Assembly (NCBI GenBank): GCA_002331485.1
Contig: DCYS01000033.1
Coordinates: 124,001-188,000 of the forward strand
From: Flavobacteriales bacterium UBA2104
GTDB lineage: Bacteria > Bacteroidota > Bacteroidia > Flavobacteriales_D > Crocinitomicaceae
Length of the DNA stretch: 64,000 nt
Direction: 5' to 3'
In this document: in pieces, positions 17,804 through 27,935 of the stretch
Numbering within the stretch: the stretch's first letter is position 1
Layout: each line of letters opens with the position of its first letter
Translations under genes and position numbers: made by a program
The notes under the pieces: generated by a model
The model's database searches: none
What the model saw: the letters and a program-made list of their open reading frames with translations, nothing else
What the model was told of the DNA's origin: nothing

Positions 17804-19939
17804 ATGAAGAACCTATTACTACTTATACTACTGACCCTCCCTTTCGTAAGTGCAAATGCACAAAAGAAAATAGATAGTATTGCATACAGTTATGGTAGCC
17901 GACTAGATACAATCTCTTTCTCAGATAGTGAAAACGATGAATTGATCAATCAACTTCTTGACTCATTAAAAATTCGTTCAGGAAAAGGAGAGAATTTTTA
18001 TGCCTCTTCATTGTATTATGGGAAACTAGGTAGGAAGTTTTATTATTCAAGTAATTATCATCGAGCAGGAGAGTATTTTGATAGTGCTGCACATTATTCA
18101 TTATTGAATGAAGATACGCTGATGAGTTTTAAACTAACGATGAATGCTGGAGCGTTAAGGTATATTGAAGGTGATTATGCAAATGCATTATCAAGGTATC
18201 TGGATGCTGTAGAATTTGGGAAATTGTCTGCGGAAAGCGAGCTAGGAAGGCTATACTCTAATATAGGTATGCTCTATAACTCGATTGATATGCTTGACAA
18301 AGCGCAGGATTATTTGACTTTATCACTAGAAAACTATAGAAAATACAATGCTGATAGTTCGTCGTTGATTAAACCACTGAATGTTCTTGGGATGATAGCA
18401 CGAAAACAAGGTCTTTTAGAAGAAAGTTTAATGATGCTGAAGCGTGCAGAAAAAGTTGCGATAGCTGAAAAACAATATCTAGATGCTGGAGATATCAACC
18501 ATAATTTATTCGAGACATATAAAAAAGTAAACGACGTTGACAAACAGTTGTTTCACCTAAGCAGAAGTATTTCTTTTTATGACTCTACAGGGTTCGAGAA
18601 TAAGGTTTATGCTGAGAAAGGTGAATTAGCTAGTTTCTATTTGTCACAAAATAAGATTTCCGAAGCTGGTAGATTACTTAATGAGATTTTTGACAGATAT
18701 AATGATTTGAATTTCGAGAATAGTGTAAAACAGATGCTCAATTATGAATATTCAACTTATTTACATGAGATAGGAGAGTCTCAAAAAGCATACAAATTTT
18801 TGAAAAGATCTCTAGCTTATAAAGATTCTGTGCATGATCAATCACAACTCAATGAAACAGCAAATCTAGAATTGAGGCTAAGAATGAAACAAAAAGCTCA
18901 AATTGATTCAATACAGCATGCTGAAGATGAAGAACGGAGAGCTCTCCTTGCCGAGAAGAAAGAGGCGGAATTTCAGGCGGAACTTTCTTCTCAGAAACTA
19001 ATCAGTATAGTGGGTTTTGGTGGAGGTGCGTTCGCATTGATATTTGTATTCATTCTTTACAAAGCAAACCGTACCAAATCAAGAGCGAATCAGGTGATAA
19101 GCAAGCAAAAGAATGAAATTGAAGAGAAACAGCAAGAGATCATTGATTCAATCCAGTATTCACAACGTTTACAGCAAGCTATTATGCCTGAAATAGATGA
19201 GTTTAAACGAAATTTCCCTAACAGTTTTATCTTTTACAAACCAAAGGATATTGTAGCGGGTGACTTCTATTTTCTGGAAAAAGTAGAAGACGATAGTACT
19301 TCGAAAGTATATTTTGCAGCAGTTGATTGTACCGGTCATGGGGTTCCTGGAGCTATGCTCAGTATTGTAGGAGCAAATGGACTAAAGAGATGCATTCGCG
19401 AATTGAAACTTAGGGATCCTGGTGAAATACTGACAGAGTTGAGTTCTATAGTTGCTGAAAATTTTACCTCTTCAAAAGAGAAGATAAGGGATGGAATGGA
19501 TATCGCGCTATGTTGTATCGAATTAAAAGGCTCTGCAAAGCAACTTCATTTCGCTGGAGCTCATAACCCAGCCTGGATAATAAATCCGAATCGAGCTACT
19601 TGGCCAGAAAATACCAAAGTTTTTAGAGAGGGTGACGGAGTAATGCTATCTCCAGATAAACATGCAGTTGGGTATAAAGAAAAAAAGGTATTTTATCGCA
19701 CTACCTCGATAGAACTAGTCGAAGGAGATAAGATCTATTTATTTTCTGATGGATATGCAGATCAATTCGGTGGCGACAGAGGTAAGAAAATGAAATCTGC
19801 AGTGTTCAGAAGGTTCTTAGTTGAAATAAATGAAAAGTCAATGCAGGATCAAGAACAACTTATTCGTAAGAACTTCGAAGAATGGAAAAATAACTACGAA
19901 CAAGTCGATGATGTCTGTGTTATTGGAGTTCGGGTTTAG
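17804..19939 (+). CDS. TPR-containing membrane SpoIIE/PP2C-type phosphatase (copy 1)
   Basis: 711-residue sensor-like phosphatase. Signal peptide (1-20, ending ANAQ), a TPR array over about 60-330 (periplasmic), a coiled coil, one membrane helix near 400-422 (ISIVGFGGGAFALIFVFILY), a second short coiled coil, and a cytoplasmic SpoIIE-type PP2C domain from about 480. Metal-site motifs visible: VAGDFYF, AAVDCTGHGVPGA, RDGMDIAL and FSDGYADQFGG. Such domains dephosphorylate anti-sigma-factor antagonists or other phosphoproteins; the target here is unknown. A second paralog lies at 21.8 kb, and the last ~45 bases of the two genes are nearly identical. Confidence 0.9.
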   Translation: MKNLLLLILLTLPFVSANAQKKIDSIAYSYGSRLDTISFSDSENDELINQLLDSLKIRSGKGENFYASSLYYGKLGRKFYYSSNYHRAGEYFDSAAHYSLLNEDTLMSFKLTMNAGALRYIEGDYANALSRYLDAVEFGKLSAESELGRLYSNIGMLYNSIDMLDKAQDYLTLSLENYRKYNADSSSLIKPLNVLGMIARKQGLLEESLMMLKRAEKVAIAEKQYLDAGDINHNLFETYKKVNDVDKQLFHLSRSISFYDSTGFENKVYAEKGELASFYLSQNKISEAGRLLNEIFDRYNDLNFENSVKQMLNYEYSTYLHEIGESQKAYKFLKRSLAYKDSVHDQSQLNETANLELRLRMKQKAQIDSIQHAEDEERRALLAEKKEAEFQAELSSQKLISIVGFGGGAFALIFVFILYKANRTKSRANQVISKQKNEIEEKQQEIIDSIQYSQRLQQAIMPEIDEFKRNFPNSFIFYKPKDIVAGDFYFLEKVEDDSTSKVYFAAVDCTGHGVPGAMLSIVGANGLKRCIRELKLRDPGEILTELSSIVAENFTSSKEKIRDGMDIALCCIELKGSAKQLHFAGAHNPAWIINPNRATWPENTKVFREGDGVMLSPDKHAVGYKEKKVFYRTTSIELVEGDKIYLFSDGYADQFGGDRGKKMKSAVFRRFLVEINEKSMQDQEQLIRKNFEEWKNNYEQVDDVCVIGVRV

Positions 19940-20027
19940 ACTAGATGATCCTTAAACGATAGTAGATTCTCAAATCGTATGGATGCTTTTCAACTATTAA
20001 TGGCTTTACCATTCATATAGATCACTT

Positions 20028-21740
20028 TTAGTTTTTTACCCACTTAAGGTTTTTTTGAGTTTCTGAACTTGACACAAGAACGTAGTAAACTCCATTTGGT
20101 AATTTTTCTGTTTCAAGAAGTAAACTACCTTTTTGGTTCTCAACTTCAATTACTTTACTTCCTACAGAATTGTATATTAGAACATCATAAGACTCGTTCG
20201 TATTGGAGTGGATACTTAAAAAATTAGATCCTGGATTTGGAAATATTTGAAAGTTCATTTCTGGTGTAGTTTGAGACAGATTTAAGAAGCCCTGAGTTTG
20301 ATAATTTCCATCTGTTGAAATCCCATTTTCATCAGCATAAAAATTCGCGTTTTCTATAATTTGTCCTTCTTGTATTTCAATGAAGTGAGTGGAAATCATA
20401 CTTAGACCTTCCTTATCAACAAGAATATAATACGATCCGGGTTGTATATTTTCTAAATGGTAGTATCCATTTTGGTCTGTAATACTATTAGTGATGAGTA
20501 CGTCTGAATCCAAATCATATAAGAGGATATTTACATTTTCAATGGGATCTTCTGATTTTACTATACCGGATCCATTCAAGTAGCCTGCTATTACACCTGT
20601 TCCAAGAGGATTGTTTATGTCCACAAGTTGAATATTCTCAACTGTTTGTGCATCGCACATTTGGTATATAACTTGAGCATATTGCCAATATGCCGTTGAT
20701 TCATGATAGGTTGGTAAGTATCCTTGAGAAGGTTGCGATCTAACTAAGTATTGTTTGACATCTTGTCCAACAAAAGCAAATTCTCCCATTAAATTTGTAG
20801 TTTGTGTAGCTGCCAAGTTCAAACTGCCAAGGGAAATTCCATATTCGAAAAGCTCAACATCTACACCGGCTACAGGATTACCATTACTATCGGTAACACT
20901 ACCGATGATGTCTTGAGTAGATATTGCGACTCCGCTTACCACACTGATTTGAAAATCTCTAATTGTTGAACCAATAAGTGTATTATTTCTGTATTCATCA
21001 ACGCGAATGGCTATGACGAAATTCCCAAGAGAGTTCGGCGTAAGACATAAGTTTCCAGAGTTCTGGTTAAACGTAAAGTTCGATCCAACCCCAGTTGGAT
21101 TACTAGTATTGAAACCTGTTTCGAAAACAACGTTATTTCCATTTAACCCAATGGGGTTGATTAAAGAATATGCTAATGAATCACCATCAGCATCAAAAGC
21201 ATTATTGTTGACACAAAATGGGTTGTTTATTTCTGCTACTAAATTCAAACTTTGATTAAATACAGGACTTGAGTTTGACTGGTTGCTATTGTCTAAAGTT
21301 GACTCTAAATAGAATCCTTCAGATATACTATTCTGAATATTCTGCGAAATCGCTCTACAACATATACTATAGTTAAAGGTCCAATCCGAGCAGGGAGTAA
21401 GTTCTACTGTATCAACATATAAAATCCACTCAATTCCTGGAAGTGTTCCACCATTACAATAATTCGGTAAACCTGTACAATAAACAGTTGTATCCATATC
21501 AACAGAATCTAACTCCACCATAAGTGATCCGCACGCGGATACAGCATCAATTATAATTGAAGACGGAGCAGGTACACTAGAGCAGTCGCGATATAATGTT
21601 GATCTGATCTCGTAACTATTACCCTGTATATGTTTATAATTGATTGAGCCAGCTACAAGGTGGGTAGCCCCAATTTGAAAAGAAAACAGAATCAAAATGG
21701 CTGAGAGTAAATAACGGAAATTCAATATTATCGAAGTCAT
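20028..21740 (-). CDS. secreted protein with Cna-B/CarboxypepD-like domains and T9SS sorting domain
   Basis: 570 residues. The signal peptide is followed at once by ATHLVAGSINY, an N-terminal module I know from large surface proteins of this phylum (Cys-rich, contains YRDCSS and YSICCRA). Two carboxypeptidase-regulatory-like beta-sandwich repeats follow: GSVTDSNGNPVAGVDVELFE (about 280-300) and a second near 385-450 with YYHLENIQPGSYYILVD. The C-terminus is a type A T9SS domain (FQIFPNPGSNFLSI...NGVYYVLV...KWVKN). Likely cell-surface or released; no enzymatic motif seen. It lies, on the opposite strand, between two paralogous TPR-phosphatase genes. Confidence 0.88.
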   Translation of the reverse strand: MTSIILNFRYLLSAILILFSFQIGATHLVAGSINYKHIQGNSYEIRSTLYRDCSSVPAPSSIIIDAVSACGSLMVELDSVDMDTTVYCTGLPNYCNGGTLPGIEWILYVDTVELTPCSDWTFNYSICCRAISQNIQNSISEGFYLESTLDNSNQSNSSPVFNQSLNLVAEINNPFCVNNNAFDADGDSLAYSLINPIGLNGNNVVFETGFNTSNPTGVGSNFTFNQNSGNLCLTPNSLGNFVIAIRVDEYRNNTLIGSTIRDFQISVVSGVAISTQDIIGSVTDSNGNPVAGVDVELFEYGISLGSLNLAATQTTNLMGEFAFVGQDVKQYLVRSQPSQGYLPTYHESTAYWQYAQVIYQMCDAQTVENIQLVDINNPLGTGVIAGYLNGSGIVKSEDPIENVNILLYDLDSDVLITNSITDQNGYYHLENIQPGSYYILVDKEGLSMISTHFIEIQEGQIIENANFYADENGISTDGNYQTQGFLNLSQTTPEMNFQIFPNPGSNFLSIHSNTNESYDVLIYNSVGSKVIEVENQKGSLLLETEKLPNGVYYVLVSSSETQKNLKWVKN

Positions 21741-21826
21741 ATGTGAATAGTGTAATAGATTACATCAAAAGTAAGTTATACCAATTGAATATCAAAAAGT
21801 TAGTTCTTTTTACTAATATTGTTTAA

Positions 21827-24016
21827 ATGTGGAGAATTACGATTATTATCTTCTTGCTCTTTATACCTATAATCCGATTAACTGGTCAGGTTGATAGTTT
21901 GAGACAGGTCTTTGATGAAACGAAAGAAGATACCGTTAAAATGAAGTCTGCAATGCATCTTGCAAGACATTATGTCTACCAAAACAATGATTCATCTCTT
22001 TATTTTAATCGAAAGTTTGATTCTCTTGCAAAAAAGGTTGGAGATACAATAGATCAGATCTACGCATTATACACTTATGGAGAAGTGTACTTTTTTGAAA
22101 CAGAATATCAGAAGTCACTAGATTATTCGAATAAGGCATTTGATCTTTCTGTTGCATACAATGATACAATATATTATGGAAACATATTGTACTATCTCAG
22201 TAGATCATATAGTCGAATCGCTCGCTATGATTTAACCATTGATGCACAATTAAAAGCAATCCGTTTTTTTGAAGAGAGAAAACGACCCGAAGCTGTTGCG
22301 GTGATGTATAATAATATGTCAATAGCTTACTCTTATTTAGGCGATTATGAAGCCTCTAATATGGCGCTAAAGCAAGCTCTAAAGATTTATCGAGAGACCG
22401 ATCAAATCGGTAAAGCTTATATGAACTTTTCCAATCTTACCAGGAACTACGTGGAGTTAGAAAAACCTGATACTGCTGAAATCTATTATGATTCAATAAG
22501 ATATATCATTGATACCTATCACAAGGATGAACCTGAATTGATCAATTACTACAAGTATTGGTTAGGTGAGATATACACAGTAAAAGCAGAGCAAGTTAAT
22601 GACGATGTAGTTTCAGAACAATATTATGAAAAGGCATTGAAGGCCTTCAAAGAAAGTCATGATCATCGAAAAAAGAATGAAAAGGAAATTGATGAAATGA
22701 CTTATACATTGTTGGGAATAGGTAAAACACTGATAAAACTCAAAAGTTATGATGATGCAATTCCATATTTGAAAGAAGCCCTGAAGAATGCTGAAATTTC
22801 TAATGCAACCAAACGTATAATGATGAGTCATGCTGCCTTGGCTAGAGCATACAGGTCAATTGGTAAGAACGATTTATCTGCTTTTCATTTTGAAAAAGAA
22901 ATAGATCTTCGAAGGGAAATGTTCAACAAAGAGAAAACTATGGCTACCATGAGTGCAAGAATGGAATTCGAAGTTGAAAAAAAGGAGCAGGAGATCGAAT
23001 TACTAAATATGGAGTCAGAAGTAGCCAGCAAAGAAGCAAAATTAAAAGATGCAGAGCTAAAACAAACCCGATCTCAGCAATATCTGTTAATTGTGATCTT
23101 GAGTGTTGCTGTATTATTTATCGCTGGATTATTTGTTGTTAATAAAAGAAGAAAAAAGGCAAACCGCATTATAGCAGCTCAAAAACAAGAGGTTGAGCAT
23201 AAGAATAAGGAGATTTTAGATTCGATCACTTATGCAAAAAGATTACAGGATGCTATACTACCTTCTCAAAAGCTCGTAAAGAGTTTTTTACTGGATAGTT
23301 TTATTTTTTACAAGCCAAAAGATATAGTCGCAGGTGATTTTTACTTTATGGACGTTGTAGAAAGTTCAAAGACAAAAAGGATTTATTATGCTGCTGCTGA
23401 CTGCACAGGCCATGGTGTTCCCGGAGCAATGGTTAGTATAGTAGGCGCGAATGGGCTTAAAAGATGTATACAGGAGTTCGAACTAAGGGATCCGGGAGAG
23501 ATCCTGGATAAGTTGAATGAGATCGTTGAGGAAAACTTTGTTCAGAGTGAAGAACGAATTCGGGATGGAATGGATATCGCATTATGTTGTTTGGAATATG
23601 AAGATGATCAAATAAAAAGACTGATCTTTTCGGGTGCGCACAATCCGGTTTGGATTATAAACAAGGAACGTGAAAATTGGCCAGATGAAGCTGTAAAGTT
23701 TAAAGAAGGAAATGGAGTAGAGATAAAAGCGACAAAACAAGCAATCGGGTATACGGAAAGAACTGAGAAGTTCGTTTCTCAAAGTTTTGAGCTAGAAAGC
23801 GGAGACACTTTATATACATTTTCAGATGGATATGCCGACCAGTTTGGTGGAACGAAAGGGAAGAAAATGAAAACTGCAAACTTCAGAAGATTACTTTTCG
23901 ATATTCAAGACCTCAATATCTCACAGCAGCATCAACGAATTAATGAATACTTTGAAGAGTGGAAAAATGACTACGAACAAGTCGACGATGTTTGTGTGAT
24001 TGGAGTTCGGGTTTAG
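21827..24016 (+). CDS. TPR-containing membrane SpoIIE/PP2C-type phosphatase (copy 2)
   Basis: 729-residue paralog of the phosphatase at 17.8 kb with the same order of parts: short signal peptide, TPR array (about 50-370), coiled coil, one membrane helix near 422-440 (YLLIVILSVAVLFIAGLFVV), coiled coil, SpoIIE PP2C domain with VAGDFYF, AAADCTGHGVPGA, RDGMDIAL and FSDGYADQFGG. The TPR parts are diverged, the catalytic parts are close. A near -7 element (TAATATTG, 21814-21821) lies 5 nt before the ATG. Its stop codon interlocks with that of the converging GNAT gene (4-bp overlap). Confidence 0.9.
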   Translation: MWRITIIIFLLFIPIIRLTGQVDSLRQVFDETKEDTVKMKSAMHLARHYVYQNNDSSLYFNRKFDSLAKKVGDTIDQIYALYTYGEVYFFETEYQKSLDYSNKAFDLSVAYNDTIYYGNILYYLSRSYSRIARYDLTIDAQLKAIRFFEERKRPEAVAVMYNNMSIAYSYLGDYEASNMALKQALKIYRETDQIGKAYMNFSNLTRNYVELEKPDTAEIYYDSIRYIIDTYHKDEPELINYYKYWLGEIYTVKAEQVNDDVVSEQYYEKALKAFKESHDHRKKNEKEIDEMTYTLLGIGKTLIKLKSYDDAIPYLKEALKNAEISNATKRIMMSHAALARAYRSIGKNDLSAFHFEKEIDLRREMFNKEKTMATMSARMEFEVEKKEQEIELLNMESEVASKEAKLKDAELKQTRSQQYLLIVILSVAVLFIAGLFVVNKRRKKANRIIAAQKQEVEHKNKEILDSITYAKRLQDAILPSQKLVKSFLLDSFIFYKPKDIVAGDFYFMDVVESSKTKRIYYAAADCTGHGVPGAMVSIVGANGLKRCIQEFELRDPGEILDKLNEIVEENFVQSEERIRDGMDIALCCLEYEDDQIKRLIFSGAHNPVWIINKERENWPDEAVKFKEGNGVEIKATKQAIGYTERTEKFVSQSFELESGDTLYTFSDGYADQFGGTKGKKMKTANFRRLLFDIQDLNISQQHQRINEYFEEWKNDYEQVDDVCVIGVRV

Positions 24017-24519
24017 TCGAGTACCTTTTCATAAGCTCTTCTCGGACTTCCGTTGATCAAAACGCCTCCACAATATTTATAAGCCAGTTTTTCGAACAAG
24101 TGCATCATAGCGGGATTATCAAAATTGGTATCAGCCTTAACACTTTTTATCTCATTTTCTAAAGCATAATCATGAATTGCTTCGATCAGCTTTTTTGCAT
24201 ATCCTTGACCAAGATATTCAGGAGCGATTGCTACTCTATGGTAGACAACAAAATCTCCATTTGTAAGCCAGGCACCATCAATGTCATCGTATTGAGGCTC
24301 ATCGTTGATCATGACAGCTGCATAACCAATGATCGAATTACTGTCGCATAAAACAAATCCTTCACCTTTCTCCATATCCTTCTCTAGAATTTCAGGATTT
24401 GGATAACCGTCTTGCCATTGATTACTTCCATCTGCTTTTCTTCTAGCAATAGCAGCTTGAATGATCCTCCAAATTTCTTTAAGATCATCTTTATTCGATC
24501 TACGTAACACTATCGACAT
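24013..24519 (-). CDS. GNAT family N-acetyltransferase
   Basis: 168-residue single-domain acetyltransferase. The acetyl-CoA-binding motif A is in YLGQGYAKKLIEAI (R/Q-x-x-G-x-A-type loop), preceded by HRVAIAPEY and followed by the typical SVKADTNFDNPAMMHLFEKLAY. Substrate not predictable. Convergent with the second phosphatase (stop codons overlap). An exact TAnnTTTG element lies on the minus strand at 24552-24545, about 26 nt upstream of the start. Confidence 0.9.
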   Translation of the reverse strand: MSIVLRRSNKDDLKEIWRIIQAAIARRKADGSNQWQDGYPNPEILEKDMEKGEGFVLCDSNSIIGYAAVMINDEPQYDDIDGAWLTNGDFVVYHRVAIAPEYLGQGYAKKLIEAIHDYALENEIKSVKADTNFDNPAMMHLFEKLAYKYCGGVLINGSPRRAYEKVLD

Positions 24520-24544
24520 GGTTTTTATTCTCTAAATTCACATC

Positions 24545-24552
24545 CAAAAATA
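24545..24552 (-). promoter_or_regulatory. candidate -7 element of the GNAT gene
   Basis: Minus strand TATTTTTG, exact match to TAnnTTTG; no good TTG -33 seen. Confidence 0.35.
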
Positions 24553-24609
24553 ATGAATTGCCAAAAACATAATTTTAACTTTATCATAGTATCGTACTAG
24601 GTATTTCTC

Positions 24610-24617
24610 TATTTTTG
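24610..24617 (+). promoter_or_regulatory. candidate -7 element of lpxK, 6 nt before the ATG
   Basis: TATTTTTG matches TAnnTTTG exactly and ends 6 nt before ATG 24624. If used, the mRNA would begin at or next to the start codon. No TTG at the expected -33 distance. Confidence 0.4.
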
Positions 24618-24623
24618 AATTCA

Positions 24624-25664
24624 ATGCAACTAATCCGTTACATACTTTTTCCCTTTTCTATAATCTATGGGATGATATTATGGATTAGAAACAAGCTTTT
24701 CGACGTTGGAATAAAGAAGATAACTCAGGTTGACACCAAGGTTATTTCTGTAGGAAACTTATCTGTTGGAGGAACAGGTAAATCACCTCATGTTCAATGG
24801 ATCGCTGATCAATTAAAGAGTAAATTTAATGTAGCAGTGTTGTCAAGAGGTTATGGACGAACATCAAAAGGATTCGTCAAGGTGAATGTGAACTCAAAAG
24901 CACAAACTGTAGGGGATGAAGCACTTTTCTACAAGGATCGATTCAAAGATGATGTCGAAGTAGCAGTTTGCGAAAAAAGAGTGGAAGGAGCAGAAAGATT
25001 GCTTTTACAACACCCTAATTTAGATTCCATTATTCTTGATGATGCCTATCAGCACAGATACATTCTTCGAGACCTTAATATTCTGCTTACTGATTACAGT
25101 AATCCTTATTACGAAGATTTTGTTCTCCCAACTGGAGACCTAAGAGAATTTAGTTCAGGTCGCAAAAGAGCCGATATTGTAGTTGTGACCAAATGTCCTG
25201 AAGATTTATCAGGAGAAAAAAAGGACATAATCACTCAAAAGCTAAACGTTGGAAATTCAACTGAAGTGTTTTTTTCCAGTATCGTTTATGGACAGTTTGT
25301 TTCATTTGGAAGTAAGGCTGAATTTGATTTGCCTGAGCGAATTTTACTTGTTACAGGAATTGCAAATCCAAAACCTTTGGAAATCCATCTTTCTAAGATA
25401 GCGAAAGTAGACACGCTTTCTTTCAAAGATCACCACGATTTCACTGGTGATGATATAAAGAGAATTCACAATTTATTTGATACATTTGCAGAGCAAAACA
25501 AATGTATTGTTACGACATCAAAAGACTACATTCGTTTGAAGAACTCTGTTCATGAATCTCAAGTGAAGAAATACCCATGGTTTTATCAAGATATTACCAT
25601 ATCCATAGACAGAGAAGAAGAGTTTTTGAAGAAAATAGAAGAACATGTTAGAAAAGATAAATGA
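24624..25664 (+). CDS. lpxK: tetraacyldisaccharide 4'-kinase
   Basis: Inner-membrane-associated kinase that phosphorylates the 4' position of the lipid A disaccharide, sixth step of the Raetz pathway. An N-terminal hydrophobic helix (about 3-24) is followed by the P-loop GNLSVGGTGKSP and the LpxK segments DDAYQH and DHHDFT. ATG 24624 is chosen over a TTG three codons earlier. 346 residues. It overlaps the purine nucleoside phosphorylase gene by 20 bp and begins a run of co-oriented genes to lpxH at 30.3 kb. Confidence 0.95.
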   Translation: MQLIRYILFPFSIIYGMILWIRNKLFDVGIKKITQVDTKVISVGNLSVGGTGKSPHVQWIADQLKSKFNVAVLSRGYGRTSKGFVKVNVNSKAQTVGDEALFYKDRFKDDVEVAVCEKRVEGAERLLLQHPNLDSIILDDAYQHRYILRDLNILLTDYSNPYYEDFVLPTGDLREFSSGRKRADIVVVTKCPEDLSGEKKDIITQKLNVGNSTEVFFSSIVYGQFVSFGSKAEFDLPERILLVTGIANPKPLEIHLSKIAKVDTLSFKDHHDFTGDDIKRIHNLFDTFAEQNKCIVTTSKDYIRLKNSVHESQVKKYPWFYQDITISIDREEEFLKKIEEHVRKDK

Positions 25665-26457
25665 AGCTGTAACGTATTTACAAGGTAAAACTGAAGTTAA
25701 GCCAGAACTGGGAATTATCCTGGGTACCGGATTAGGTGGACTTGTGAACGAGATCAATATTATAGATACGATCTCTTATGAGAATATTCCGAACTTCCCG
25801 GTGTCAACTGTAGAGAGTCATAGTGGAAAATTAATATTCGGTGAATTAGGAGGGAAGCATGTTATGGCTATGCAAGGACGATTTCATTTTTATGAAGGTT
25901 ACAGTCTGGAAGAAGTTACCTTTCCTGTAAGAGTAATGAAAATGCTTGGAATCAAGCGTTTGGTTGTAAGTAATGCTTCAGGTGGAGTTAATCCTGATTA
26001 TGAAATTGGTGAGATCATGATCTTGAAAGATCATATTAACCTATTTCCGGGTAATCCTTTGATCGGTAAAAATATTGATGACCTAGGTCCTCGATTCCCA
26101 GATATGAGTGATGCATATGATGTAGATATGATCGCTATTGCTGAGACAGTTGCCAAAGAAAATAATATCAGAGTAGCAAAAGGTATTTATGCCGGACTAA
26201 CTGGTCCAACACTAGAGACTCCAGCAGAATATAAGATGATAAATATTCTAGGAGCTGATGCGGTTGGTATGTCTACAGTCCCAGAGATCATCGTGGCCCG
26301 TCATATGGAAATCCCATGTTTTGCCGTTTCGATCATTACAGATCTTGGAGTTGAAGGAAAGATTCAAAAGGTTAGTGTACAGGATGTTATTGAAGTGGCA
26401 AATCGACAAGAACCTAAAATGACTAAGATCATTAAAGAATTAATTGCTCGCGTTTAA
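25645..26457 (+). CDS. punA: purine-nucleoside phosphorylase, class I trimeric (PNP/MTAP superfamily)
   Basis: 270-residue phosphorylase that splits (deoxy)inosine/guanosine to base and ribose-1-phosphate. Motifs: GTGLGGL near 28-34 (phosphate loop), VESHSGKL with the conserved His, MQGRFHFYEGY, VVSNASGGVNP, GPTLETPAEYKM and the purine-site region GADAVGMSTVPE then ITDLG. The trimeric low-molecular-mass subtype is indicated by length and the His-Ser loop. It overlaps lpxK by 20 bp and is followed 2 bp later by gatB, so it is part of an operon. Confidence 0.94.
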   Translation: MLEKINEAVTYLQGKTEVKPELGIILGTGLGGLVNEINIIDTISYENIPNFPVSTVESHSGKLIFGELGGKHVMAMQGRFHFYEGYSLEEVTFPVRVMKMLGIKRLVVSNASGGVNPDYEIGEIMILKDHINLFPGNPLIGKNIDDLGPRFPDMSDAYDVDMIAIAETVAKENNIRVAKGIYAGLTGPTLETPAEYKMINILGADAVGMSTVPEIIVARHMEIPCFAVSIITDLGVEGKIQKVSVQDVIEVANRQEPKMTKIIKELIARV

Positions 26458-26459
26458 GA

Positions 26460-27935
26460 ATGGAGGTAAAGGAAACAATGGATATTTCAAAAGTACGAGA
26501 AGACTATGAGGCGGTGATCGGACTGGAAGTTCACGCTCAGATGCTGACGAAGAGTAAGGCATACTCGAATGACATCAATGAGTATGGTTCACGCCCAAAT
26601 ACTAATATTAGTGCTATTTCTTTAGGTCATCCGGGTACATTGCCAAGGATGAATAAGAAGACGATAGAATATGCGATCAAACTAGGTTTAGCACTGAATT
26701 GTGAAATAGCAGAATATCAGCATTTCGCCAGAAAGAACTATTTCTACCCTGATTTACCTAAAGGTTATCAGATAACACAGGATAAGACCCCTATCTGTAC
26801 GAATGGTCACATTGATCTTAAAATGAAGGATGGTGTAAAACATATTGGTATTACTCGCATCCATATGGAAGAAGATTCTGGTAAAAGTATTCACGATGTT
26901 GACGTTTATGATTCGTTGGTTGACCTGAACAGAGCGGGAACTCCGTTGCTTGAAATTGTTACTGAACCTGACATGTGCTCTGGAGACGAAGCGTATGCTT
27001 ATCTAACCGAGATCAGACAGCTTGTTCGATACCTGGAGATCTGTGATGGAAACATGGAAGAAGGTTCTTTACGTTGTGATGCCAACGTTTCTGTTAGAAA
27101 AAAAGGAGCGTCAGAATTCGGAACAAAAGTAGAGGTTAAGAACATGAACTCTATCCGAAATGTGCAGCGTGCGATCAACTTTGAAATTGATCGACAAATT
27201 GAGATGGTGGAAAAAGGAGAGGAGATCGCACAAGAAACTCGATCTTTTGATGCTGTGAACATGAGAACGATCTCAATGAGAACAAAAGAAGCAGCAAATG
27301 ATTATCGATATTTTCCAGAACCTGACCTTCAGCCTTTACACGTAAGTAAAGAGCAGGTGAATGCTGTGAAGACTGATATGCCTGTACTTCCGAATGCATT
27401 GTATGAAAAGTACACGAAGGAACTTAATCTATCGGATTATGATGCTTCCAACTTGATCGCATCCAAACCTATGGCACTTTATTTTGAAGAGTTGATCAAG
27501 CATACTTCTAATTACAAAGGAGCGGCAAACTGGATGAGTGGTGAAGTAAGATCTTATTTGAATCAGCAAGGAAAGACAATTGAAGAATTTCCAATTCAAC
27601 CAGAACGTTTGGCAGCTTTAATAGCTATTATCGATGAAGGGCTCGTCTCCAATTCTGTAGCTTCTCAGAAAATATTTCCTGTTATGCTTGAGGATAACAA
27701 CAAAGCGCCGAAAGCTATTGCAGAAGAAGGTAACTTGATTCAAGATACCGATGAAGATTCAATTGTATCTGTGATTGAAGAAGTAATAAAGCAACATCCT
27801 GGAGAAGTTGAACGTTACAAAGGTGGAGAAAAACAATTGGTTGGATTTTTTATGGGGCAAGTTATGAAAGCCTCTGGAGGTAAAGCAGATCCAAAAGCCG
27901 CGAATAAGTTAATTAGACAGAAATTAGAAGAATAA
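26460..27935 (+). CDS. gatB: aspartyl/glutamyl-tRNA(Asn/Gln) amidotransferase subunit B
   Basis: Kinase/tRNA-binding subunit of the GatCAB amidotransferase, which converts Glu-tRNA(Gln) or Asp-tRNA(Asn). 491 residues. Hallmarks: AVIGLEVHAQM, GHPGTLPRMN, FARKNYFYPDLPKGYQI, HMEEDSGKS, GSLRCDANVSVR, DYRYFPEPDLQP, and the C-terminal YqeY-like helical tail. A second ATG six codons downstream (26478) is an equally good start. The stop TAA overlaps the ATG of the next gene by one base. gatA and gatC are not in the window. Confidence 0.97.
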   Translation: MEVKETMDISKVREDYEAVIGLEVHAQMLTKSKAYSNDINEYGSRPNTNISAISLGHPGTLPRMNKKTIEYAIKLGLALNCEIAEYQHFARKNYFYPDLPKGYQITQDKTPICTNGHIDLKMKDGVKHIGITRIHMEEDSGKSIHDVDVYDSLVDLNRAGTPLLEIVTEPDMCSGDEAYAYLTEIRQLVRYLEICDGNMEEGSLRCDANVSVRKKGASEFGTKVEVKNMNSIRNVQRAINFEIDRQIEMVEKGEEIAQETRSFDAVNMRTISMRTKEAANDYRYFPEPDLQPLHVSKEQVNAVKTDMPVLPNALYEKYTKELNLSDYDASNLIASKPMALYFEELIKHTSNYKGAANWMSGEVRSYLNQQGKTIEEFPIQPERLAALIAIIDEGLVSNSVASQKIFPVMLEDNNKAPKAIAEEGNLIQDTDEDSIVSVIEEVIKQHPGEVERYKGGEKQLVGFFMGQVMKASGGKADPKAANKLIRQKLEE

